Part shown: positions 1 to 8,660 of the stretch, one piece after another
Numbering within the stretch: the first letter of the stretch is position 1
Layout: each line of letters begins with the position of its first letter
NCBI GenBank assembly: GCA_011634665.1
Contig: WAEK01000008.1
Span: 1,791,501 to 1,855,500, forward strand
Length of the DNA: 64,000 nt
Direction: 5' to 3'
Source of the DNA: Mortierella sp. BCC40632
Lineage: Eukaryota > Mortierellomycota > Mortierellomycetes > Mortierellales > Mortierellaceae
Notes under the pieces: generated by a model
What the model was told of the DNA's origin: nothing
Seen by the model: only the letters and a program-made list of their open reading frames with translations
The model's database searches: none
Position numbers and translations under genes: made by a program

Positions 1-2
1 TT

Positions 3-218
3 CACCTTCAAGAAAATTTACCAGACAACAAACGCTCGCTGTTAGATGCCGCCCATAGAGAATACTTGGATTATATAGAGCAGACTGATAACCCAGTGTC
101 AGACGAATGATCCAGTAATCTCCAGCGTCTCAACACTCTATTGTCTCTCCGAGACAAGGACACTCCCCTGGAAAATGAAGAAGCGATCAATGGGGCTCTA
201 GCAAGATTGGTGCGTTAG
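3..218 (+). other. Possible coding remnant at left edge
   Basis: One frame stays open from the window edge to a TGA at 108-110, then continues to a TAG at about 216. Its conceptual peptide has natural composition (SLLDAAHREYLDYIEQTDN, then LQRLNTLLSLRDKDTPLENE). It could be the end of a gene or mobile element cut by the window edge, with the TGA either a real end or a nonsense mutation. I do not recognise the family. From 219 to about 940 I see only homopolymer runs and no supported gene. Confidence 0.25.
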
Positions 219-947
219 GTTGAAGATAGCATTCAATCGAAAGCCAAGAGACAGCGACAGGAATACTAGACATTCAGTGAAGCTCACTAGAAATAATAGA
301 ATCTCACATTTACAATTATTTTCAGCCTTCAGATGCAGGTTGGTCTCCACCCAAAGTGGGAGATTATTGGCTAGAGTGTCGAGTAGAGGTCTGGGTACCG
401 CTAGAAGTGAGCTAGTAGGCAGTTCGATTCAAAATAGTGGCGACTATGTGGGAATATCTTGACTGTAGGATTTTGGACTTGCTCTCAAAACTTCAAATTT
501 TTTTTTTTTTTTTTTTTCCTTAACCAATAAGTCAGTCCGAGAAAAAAAAAACCGCGTCCAAAGGTACTTCACCTATAGAGAAATGTTTAAATGGTGCCTT
601 TTTTTTTACTACATTGGTCTTTGACTACACGAAAGGCGAACGTTGATTAGACAACTAGTTCACATCCAAAAATAGAATAGTTTCTTGGTACAATAGGTGG
701 GATGGGGGGAGGTGGCAGAGCCCGGCTAGTTATGGTTGGTGCATTAGGACCCTCCTATTCCTTGAGAGGATTGAGAGGAGTGCGAGTGCACCCTCAATGA
801 GACAGATCCTAAAGGGTGGAGAGACTTTGAGCAGTATGGCAGTAAAGGATTGCGTGGGGAGGGGAAAGAAGAGCTCTCGGGATTCTTCGGAACTATTGAA
901 AGATGTAGTGCATAAAGCAACTACGATTCTTGGGTACTATTCACTTT

Positions 948-1185
948 GTTATCTTCTACGTCCAGTGGGCCTGCATGGTCACCGAATGCAAATAAAGCTC
1001 TTGCGAGACAACGAGCACTCCTGGAGGGTTGAGGCTATTGCCCAGGTCCCTTTCGGATGACATCCAGCATCCGAAACTAGGCCAACTTCATGCTGTTTAT
1101 CCAACCCCATATCATTCTTCGGTCAAGCCTGTCAAAGAGGACCATCGACCATCCAAAGCCGTTGTTGAAAGGACGCGTAATCTGT
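948..1185 (-). pseudogene. Rearranged fragment of an F-box gene copy
   Basis: Read on the - strand, 1185-997 matches the exon 2 block of the F-box gene at about 16650-16825; for example the 17-base string ctccaggagtgctcgtt is shared. Then 989-948 matches exon 1 of the same gene at 16044-16085, with 34 of 42 bases identical by hand count. The two blocks are in swapped order relative to the parent. The frame is broken by a TAG soon after the motif MIWGWIN (parent MIWDWIN). It is therefore a dead, rearranged paralogue fragment. It lies within 100 bp of the poly(A) end of the adjacent LINE. Confidence 0.8.
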
Positions 1186-1269
1186 CTGTCACCGCCTCAA
1201 GGCCGAGTTCCGGACTAACGCCTCTACCACTTGCCCAGAGCTCTGGGGGAGGTGAGAGCAAGACGCACT

Positions 1270-1284
1270 GACAGAGATGCTCTT
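1270..1284. repeat. Target-site duplication, left copy
   Basis: The 15-mer gacagagatgctctt occurs here and again at 2846-2860, exactly flanking the LINE fragment. The last two T may belong to the element's poly(T)-on-plus tail, so the true duplication is 13-15 bp. Confidence 0.75.
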
Positions 1285-2845
1285 TTTTTTTTTTTTTTTT
1301 ATGGGCCTCGTGAGAGGTTTTATTCGTCGGCGCGCGTCTGTCCATGCTCTGCAAAGGACATGGCCTCCGCTGCCTCTTTTTGAAAAGAAGAGAGAGAAAA
1401 AAAAACTATCTAAACATAAAGGGGGAGTGGAGGGGGACGACCCAGAAACGATATAGGTGGAAAATAAAAATACAAAGCAGATGGGAGAAATCAAGACAGG
1501 GCACAAAGGTGAGCTATCAGGGGAGGCGGGTCAAAGGCAAATCTACAGCTAGGGCAGGGGGTCCGAGGGGTCCGAGAGCGGCAAAAGCGGTTCCCAATCA
1601 GTCAAGTCGAAAGGATCAACTCGTCTGATATCTGGAGGCTTCGGCTCCGCGCGGCTAGGTGGAGGCGTGTAGGTTCCCGGCATAGCCAGGTAAGGACCAT
1701 GTCCGAGGGCGGGCCACATCGCACCAAAGACTACCTCCTCCTTGGTCACAACAATGTGAGGAGGACGGTTCCAAATCTTGTACATCCGCTTGTAGTGGCG
1801 ATTTACTGGGGCTGCATCTGGGTTTGGAGGCTGGCTCCGGCTGTCTTTGAGGTTGGCTTGGGTGAGCGCCGTCCGTGCTCGCAATTTGATAGTGTTGACC
1901 GTGAGCCAGAGCAGATCGTCCGCTGTGCAGTCCAGTGGCGGTTGACCTGGCTCAAGTTTGTTGATAACCGTGAACGTCCTCCAGATGCTGTGTACCACCA
2001 CCGAGTGGATATGGATCGCTAGTCGGGGGGAGGGACACCTTATCTGGCCAACAGAGCATTAAGTCGTCAGGGATCTCACTGAGTCTGATGCCTGGAAAGA
2101 GGGTGGAGATCCACGTACGTGTGCTCAACCACAGGGCCCAGACAGCACCACAGTTGGCAAAGGCATGTCGCAGATCTTCCTCGTGGGGTGTGGCGTCAGG
2201 GTAGTCGATGAGACAGCGTTTGCATTTGCTTGTTTCCTCTAAACCTTGACGAGGTTTCCATTTCGCTCTCTCACTGGCCGTTGTGATGGCATGGTGGGCG
2301 AGGCGAAAAAGAAAACTCCTTTCATATGGCGTTCTGATAGGGGAGTGTACCCGACTGAAGGCTGCATCCTACCAGTTGTCGGGATGAGGGTCATTGTTCT
2401 GCGAAGGAGCTTTGAGCCTCAGGCGACCATAGACAGGTGCAATACTTTTGCTGGCGTGACTCCTGTTTTTCCTCAGCTAGGAAAAGTCTAGCGGATCGGA
2501 CAGAAAAATTATCGACTGGGATATCATCCGCAAGAGTAGTGCTTGAACCTGGGTTGGGCGGGGTAGGGTTGAGGTTGGCGAAGGCCCACGCAGCATTTGG
2601 GATGACTGTGAGGGAGTGATACCTGCGAGAGTGTGGGGCTCGTGTCTGTCTCTTGGAGGGATGGGAGAGGAGCAATGGCCGTCTGAGATGGAGGGGAGGG
2701 CATAGGTCTCCTTAGCGAAAGAGGTGAAAAGGTCGCTCCAAAAGGGGGGGGGGGGCGTGCGCCAGCTTGCCAGCCACTTGGCCTTGAGGACCATACACTG
2801 GAGCTTGACGTCCATTAGGCTAAACCCGCCTTTGTTCTTGGGGCG
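1285..2845 (-). mobile_element. 5'-truncated non-LTR retrotransposon (LINE) with poly(A) tail
   Basis: Read on the - strand, the first codons give GGFSLMDVKLQC, typical of the segment just after the reverse transcriptase in fungal LINEs. Later comes a zf-RVT-like region (CKRC, then TPHEEDLRHAF, then FANCGAVWALW) near 2130-2225, then a C-terminal segment ending near 1549. The reading frame shifts several times (near 2675, 2400 and 2010) and carries stops, so it is dead. The 3' part ends with an AATAAA-like signal near 1320 and an A tail (T run 1283-1300 on +). A 15-bp target duplication (1270-1284 and 2846-2860) brackets it, showing insertion by target-primed reverse transcription with 5' truncation at 2845. 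The endonuclease and RT domains are absent. Confidence 0.85.
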
Positions 2846-2860
2846 GACAGAGATGCTCTT
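2846..2860. repeat. Target-site duplication, right copy
   Basis: Same 15-mer as at 1270-1284. It sits directly upstream (in - strand sense) of the first recognisable LINE codons. Confidence 0.75.
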
Positions 2861-2998
2861 GGGCACCTCCACATGCTCCCCCACTTTTTTTGCCTTTTGT
2901 ACTCTTCACCGAGCAAACTCATTAGGCCTGCTCCTGCTCCTAAGTGCCCTGTCTGACTGAACATGAGTTAGATCGCGCCCTCTCTTGGCCATCTTGGA
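2861..2998 (+). repeat. Diverged dispersed repeat, copy A
   Basis: This stretch aligns with 6735-6852 in the same orientation. Landmarks in both are ccttttgt, gagcaa, tcattag and gaacatgagtt, followed by ctctcttg. Identity is roughly three quarters by eye. It begins right beside the right target duplication of the LINE, so the LINE may have landed inside an older repeat. Family unknown. Confidence 0.6.
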
Positions 2999-3020
2999 TT
3001 TCATTACCACTCCATGAATC

Positions 3021-3024
<4 letters not shown>

Positions 3025-3084
<60 letters not shown>
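3025..3084. repeat. (GA)n microsatellite
   Basis: About 60 bp of uninterrupted GA dinucleotides on the + strand. From 3085 to 3660 there is only G/A-rich DNA, including a short tandem gttagttagaggaggg (near 3527-3560), and no convincing gene. Confidence 0.95.
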
Positions 3085-3087
<3 letters not shown>

Positions 3088-3660
3088 GGGATTGGATGCA
3101 ACAGTTTTTTTTTCGCTCCAATATCAGAATTGTCGACATGCGTACACGCACACAAAAAGAAAAGGGGCTCTCTGTGCACCGCTTTTACACAGTGGACCCT
3201 GTTACTTGGAACAACTTAATCGCTTTATTGCGACAAGTTATCGTACAACCGACCCTGGCTCCCTCCTCAAGAGTCTTTCCAAGTTGTCATGCGATTCCAA
3301 CGGTCGTTGCCTTGACTTTGGGAGAGGAAGTAGGGAAGTGAATATTACTACATAACTTGTAATAAGGGGTGAGAATGGTGGCGGCTGCCCCATCGCATAT
3401 GTTTTTTTAAACATATTCTTGGAACAAGTGCGCGGTGCACTGCTGATAGGAAAGAAAAGGGATGAGGACGTGCATTGAGATCATGGGAGAGAGGAGAGGA
3501 GGGAGGAGGGAAGGTAGAGGAGGGGAGTTAGTTAGAGGAGGGAAGTTAGTTAGAGGAGGGGCGAAAGGGCGAAAGGGGAAGAGAGATGAATTGGGCAGCC
3601 TGGGCTTTGCCGTACCTTAGGATGACTGGCAAATCAAAAGACCAATAAGCCTAAAGAGAC

Positions 3661-3939
3661 TTAGTTGTCCTGAGACTTCGCTACATCACTTTGATGAGTC
3701 GGTGAGTTGCTTTCAGGAGCGTCTCCGTCGGCAGGAGGGTTACCCTCAGGGACGATCTCGTCGGCAGGAGGGTTGGCCTCAGGGACGATCTCGTCGGCAG
3801 GAGGGTTGGCCTCAGAGAAGATCTCGTCGGCTGGTGGAGCGTGGACTTCAGGGATGACAACTACTTGTAATGCAACGGGATGTTGAGGAGGTCGGGCAAT
3901 GACCCGCATTCGATAAAACTTGTGGTTGTGGGCAGCCAT
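3661..3939 (-). CDS. Small acidic protein with 11-residue tandem repeats
   Basis: This 92-residue ORF starts MAAHNHKFYRMRV and then carries about three copies of an 11-residue unit (PPADEIVPEAN), encoded by 33-bp DNA repeats at 3728-3826. It ends in a short Ser/Asp-rich tail. There is no signal peptide, membrane segment or known domain. A TATA box lies at 3989-3995, about 50 bp upstream of the ATG, with a short leader, which supports a real transcript. The basic N-terminal segment resembles that of the 50-residue ORF at 62495 (both have NH followed by K/R and alternating R). Function unknown. A chance ORF over a minisatellite is the alternative. Confidence 0.4.
   Translation of the reverse strand: MAAHNHKFYRMRVIARPPQHPVALQVVVIPEVHAPPADEIFSEANPPADEIVPEANPPADEIVPEGNPPADGDAPESNSPTHQSDVAKSQDN
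3728..3826. repeat. 33-bp tandem repeat, three units
   Basis: Three near-identical 33-bp units at 3728-3760, 3761-3793 and 3794-3826. The unit is a multiple of three and encodes PPADEIVPEAN-like residues on the - strand, so copy changes would keep frame. Confidence 0.85.
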
Positions 3940-3969
3940 TGTGGAGTGCGGGGATGTGGATTGGAAAGG

Positions 3970-3995
3970 GTGAGGAGGGCTTTTTGCCTTTTATA
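3970..3995 (-). promoter_or_regulatory. TATA box and leader motif of the small ORF
   Basis: On the - strand TATAAAA (3995-3989) is followed by the 16-mer aaaaagccctcctcac (3985-3970). The same 16-mer directly follows a TATA box at 34939-34957. Confidence 0.45.
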
Positions 3996-4247
3996 TCGTA
4001 AAAGCACACTAGTTGTGTTAACTTAATTTTAAGTGGCAGAGCTACTCACCCTGTATCCAACACGCCTTACTAGACCACAGGTTTGAGCCCGTGTCACGGC
4101 TGGAACTTTCACCCTGTACGTTTAGGTAGAATGGAGAGCATGTATAGTGAGACACAGTTTTTTTTTTTTTTTTTTGCCTCTGCCGAAAATTGGCATGCCT
4201 GTCTTAGATGAGACTTTGCCAAAGCTCGAGAGTCAAAAAATAAAAAT

Positions 4248-4496
4248 TCGTTATACCGTCTGTTTTGTGCGTTATATCAAGGGAATCACCTGAGCCAACT
4301 TCAATTCAATTCTTAAAGAGTTTGTGGCTTGTGAGAATAAAAATTTCGCCCAACCTCCCCCCCTCCCTCCTTCGCAATTCAGCAGAGAAACTTAGTTCAG
4401 TAGCTGACCACCAAGATAAAGATTTCTGTGTGGCTTGAATTGAAGTTGGCTCAGGTGATTCCCTTGATATAACGCACAAAACAGACGGTATAACGA
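4248..4496. mobile_element. MITE with 62-bp perfect terminal inverted repeats
   Basis: Bases 4248-4309 are the exact reverse complement of 4435-4496, 62 bp without mismatch, around a 125-bp non-coding centre that includes a C-rich run. Each arm carries two CGTTATA-type motifs (tcgttataccg and gcgttatatcaag). This repeated motif is known from ends of pogo/Tigger-type Tc1-mariner elements, so a pogo-derived MITE is my inference. There is no coding capacity. A clear target duplication is not visible. Perfect arms suggest a young insertion. Confidence 0.8.
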
Positions 4497-5689
4497 GGGA
4501 GGAGTGTACATCGAATGGTATTCTTTTTTGGGAACATTTAGCTTAAGTCCTTTCTACCCAGCTTAACTCTGGTAGCCAATAGGAACGACGTATCATTTTT
4601 GGTTCAGCTCCTCCCATTTTTTCAGCACAGCTCCTTTGCTCCGCCAACATCATCGTCACAAACAAATAAACCTTATTAGGTATTACGGTGATGTGAAGAG
4701 GGGATATTGTTCAATAGTGCAGGCTCTGTTACATTTCGCATGTTCCCTGTTCAACCCGACATTGTGGGCTCGTTCCTATTGACAACCAGATTTAAGCATG
4801 GTCCAAGGGTTTGGTGGTATGTTCCTATGTCTAGAGAATGTTATCGAACACCAAGCTCTCGCATTATCCAGCGCAGCGCAGCGGAGTAATCTCTTCGTAG
4901 GCCTTAAACAGAGGTTTTAGTCTCATCTATGTTTGCAGACACGTCCTACAAAGCCTTTGCAAATATCTAGTGAAATCAAAAGACTACTGTCCTTGACAGC
5001 TCCCTCTTAACCGTGAACACTACGTGAAGCGAAGGACAGAGCTTCCAGTCGTGATCTTGGCGACCAAAATCAAAGCGGCGAGAAGCCAGTGCATCCCCGT
5101 AAGTGTGTATAGAGGAAAGGGACAAGGGGAGGGGGAGGGAGCTATTGTAGCCATTTATACGCTTCTAGGAGCATGTTCTATTTTATCTCTGTAATCAACT
5201 TCGTATGGCTTTCGGCTACATAGTGAAATTTTTTACACCCTGCAGCAACCGAACCCGCCATTCGAGGAGTAGACTCGTCGCCATTTTAGTCCACAGGTTC
5301 GAATGCCCAGCTGAGTGGGCGCATTTTTCTGTTCAGACATCTTCGTTGTGTACGTCCGCCTACAGGGTGGAGCACGGCTTTTATGAGAGTTACTGGAGAA
5401 ACTCAGTAAGGGGAATATGCATGCGATTTATGCATGTAGAACAACACATTCTCTCTCATCTGATGGAGGACTCACGTGCTGCCCAGTTGTGCGTTTTGAC
5501 CTTTGGATGCAATAACTAAGGCTACAAAGTAATATTATGGACGAGATTTTTTTATGTCTGTCCCCGTAAAACCTTCAAGTAGGCTGAAAAATGTAGGGGA
5601 ATGCTGTGGGCAAGAAGATCGAGTAGATAGTCACCCAAAAGTTAATATCAAATCAACAAACATGCTCCTTTTTTTTTGCAACTCCTATC
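4497..5689. other. Gene-free stretch
   Basis: I find no supported gene. A T-arm-like string ccacaggttcgaatgcc lies near 5296. The open frames here have no recognisable protein composition. Confidence 0.5.
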
Positions 5690-6137
5690 GTTTGGTGGAT
5701 AGTTCATCGTTTTGGAGGCTTGTCCAGTCGACACCTCCGGAACGAGTGTTGCGACGAGGCGACAGTATCCGACTGGAGAAAGCGAGCCTTAATATCAAGG
5801 AGACATCGGACAGTGATAGACCTGATATTCTTGACCCCGGTAATGTTGGCAAGTGAATGACCATCGTGCGAGACCATCGAGGAGTCATACCCCTGATGAG
5901 TGCCATATTTGGCTCCATGGTCCTCGAATGTACGATAGACATTGGTGTGGCGGAGGTAATCATCCTACTGAATGATGCGATTGTTAGATAGTACATTCTC
6001 GCGGCGTCCATGAGATCAAGGGGAAGCGAAGGAGTAAAATCCCCATCAGTGGCTGTTGTGGCCAGAGCCAGAACGGAGGCAAGAGTGTAAAGCAGTGTGC
6101 TGGAGTATAGAAATAACAGACCTAATAGTAGATCCAA
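5690..6137 (-). pseudogene. Decayed secreted-protein gene, possibly protease prodomain
   Basis: On the - strand an ATG at 6137 begins MDLLLGLLFLYSSTLLYTL, a good signal-peptide-like start. After about 50 codons the natural-looking sequence moves to another frame: YRTFEDHGAKYGTHQGYD, then HSLANITGVKNIRSITV, with one TAG between the two parts. The pattern of a GA-x motif, a Leu-rich stretch and GVKNI recalls the inhibitor I9 prodomain of secreted S8 (subtilisin-like) proteases, but the match is weak and no catalytic domain follows. Frame shift plus stop indicate decay. The family call is a guess; the signal peptide and broken frame are what can be seen. Confidence 0.3.
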
Positions 6138-6734
6138 GGAGAGTGACTAGGAAGGGAAAACGAGTCGGTTGAGAGAGAGAGGGAGAGGGAGAGAGAGGGA
6201 GAGACGAATTGTTGCCACAGCCTTTTTTACACTTGCGACTAAAGACTACTATGCCAACAATGGGAGGAGAAGAGGAATAGGATCTGAAAACATGAACACG
6301 GTCTTTCCATCCTTATCATCAGTTGCATTTGGTATCCAATTGTGTGGCGTTGCGCTTTAAATTCTGAGGCTACCAATCCTACCTCCCGAGTCTGCAGGAA
6401 CAAATCTCCAACTGAGTGGTAGTCTTTCTTGTTGTTCAGAGTCGTTCCAGGGCAGCTAAGAAACTATTTGCGAAAAGTCATCTTGACTTAATGTTGACCA
6501 CTCTGGAAGCGAGATACACCGTTTCTAAGAGGAGCTGCCTTCGAGCGAATTGAATGCAGGCCTGTGGGCACTTTTTGACAGGAAATGGGTCTCAGTGTTG
6601 AGTTGGAAACTCGTATCTCGAATTCTTTGGACGGGGCAGAGCAAGTAATGAAAGGGTACCCTGGACGCTTCAAAAAAATATTTGCTGGACATTCTGGGAT
6701 CAAGGCATAATTACAGAGGCACACCTGATCGCCT

Positions 6735-6852
6735 CCCCATTCCCTTCCTTTTGTGTCTTCCTGAGCAAGATCATTAGATCTGTCCCTGATCCTGAATGCC
6801 AGCAAGTCTGATCGAACATGAGTTGACTTGATCATGCCATCTCTTGATCATT
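6735..6852 (+). repeat. Diverged dispersed repeat, copy B
   Basis: Partner of the repeat at 2861-2998, same orientation, with small indels. Confidence 0.6.
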
Positions 6853-8660
6853 TCACAACCGCCACCAGGTCCTGAATGCACAGAAGGAGATGTTCCAACG
6901 GGTGCCTGGTTTCTTTTTTTTTTTTTTTTTTTTAATAAGGATAAAGGAAGAGGGGGATAAGAGTCAATGTCAGTTATCTAAGGCCGTCCTGCCATACAAC
7001 CAAAGAACTCTGACAGCCCCCCGAGAGGGACAGCCAAAGCCCTTGTAGCTGGGCAACATAGCCGGGATCATCAACCATTGATATGTATGATTAATATCAT
7101 TACAGTCTTAGGTTAAAATACTAAGACAAGGTGCAAATTTGGGGTCAAGGGTGGAGCGCTCTTTTATACTCCTCTGTGACTTGTTCGTGGCTGCGACTTG
7201 TGATGTCCTTCTCAGAACTCGAGCAAGGAGTTGTCGGAGGTTGTTGAGGTGAATGGAAAAAAAAATGGTCCCAATTTTTAGACCTTTGGCAGGCTTTTCT
7301 GGGACCGTCTCTCTTTCTTTCTCTCAAAGGGGTAAAAGACAATGCTTGCTGTCCGTCTGTTCCATTTCATACAGACAGCCGCGCATCTATCTCCAAGTGG
7401 TAATAGTCTCCGGGAAAGACTAAGGAGGATGGAGTTGGGGATAGTCAATCGGCTCAAAGGGAGAAGAGATCCTCGGGCATACCACAGGTCGAGATAGGTC
7501 AGAAAGGGGTAGGGGGGAGGTGAGGAGAAGGAGGAAGGGGAGAAAAGTGGTTGTGGCAAGAGCTAGGGCGATCTAGACATGGTGCATTTGCACCATGGTG
7601 GTCGAGTCATGAATGAATGAATGAGTGGATGGCGTGCTGTGAGTTGCTGTGTCTATCACAAAAAGCAGAATAGATAGAGAATGGCTACATTGGGGGGACG
7701 GGGGCGGGGCCTCTTGCTGACCTAGAGCAGGGCAAATAAGTGAGTTCCTTCTCCACGCCCTGTAAAATACGCTCGGTCGGCCAGTCGGTTGGGCGAGGCA
7801 GGTGGAACGGGTGGAGCGGGCGAGGCGGGCGATGCGTTCTAGGGCTGCACAGCACTCGGTAGTGGCATAGCGGCGGAGCGAGTGATAGCGCGTCGGTGCA
7901 AGGGGAAAAAAAAAGAAAAAAGAAAAGAAAAGAATGGAGTAAGGGATGGCGAGGCCGCGTGGGGGGATGAGAAAGACAACAGCAACAGCAACAACAACAA
8001 TAGCAGCATGGAGAGAGAAGAAGACTACGTAGTCCGGTTGTTTACCAGGCCGTGGGGACAGGGCAATAAAAAGTCAAAAGTCGTTGTTGGCGAAATCTCT
8101 CCCATCCCCACACTCTCGCTCTCTCTCTCACTCGCTCACTCATTTACCCTCTCACTCTCTTTCTCACTCTCTCATTCACTCTCTCACTCTCTCACTCACT
8201 CACTCTCTCTCTTTTACCGATTGCATCGCCCACTGGGCTTGTTGTGTATAGTATCCATTCAGTCCCCAACCTTACCTCCTTACCTACCCACCCCCCCCCC
8301 ACCACCACCACCACCATCCCACCATCCTCCTCAAGATCGTTGCCTGCGCCATCCTGGTCTCCTCCTCCTCCTCCTCATTTTGCCCCCTTCTCCTTCTCCC
8401 AAGAACGCTCTGAAAGGTAGGCCTGCCCAATAGACGCTCTCCATGACCGCGTGTTCCCTCCCCCACCCCCCTGTCGGGCCTTTGTACCCTGGCTACGATC
8501 CTGATGCTGCTTTCTCATGCACAGTCTCCTCTCTTTTTCCCTTTCTCTCTTTCTCTTTCTACTCTTATGACGACTGATTCCGGAATCCAGGACGCGAACA
8601 TTTATCTTTGAACTACATCCCTACTCTACCGAGGGACCTGGTCACTACCCACCAAAGAAC
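6853..8660. other. Upstream region of the PRRC2-like gene
   Basis: No gene is supported. It holds a T run near 6913-6933 and a GAATGA tandem near 7611-7625. A long pyrimidine tract at 8107-8215 ((CT)n mixed with CTCA units) is followed by C-rich and CAC/CTC triplet runs at 8290-8400. The pyrimidine tract is on the sense strand of the next gene and may be its promoter or 5' leader. Confidence 0.4.

Noticed and set aside
3025..3084. Regular repeats considered as a CRISPR array
   Set aside because: Dinucleotide microsatellite with no spacers; the organism is eukaryotic and no array-like structure exists in the window.
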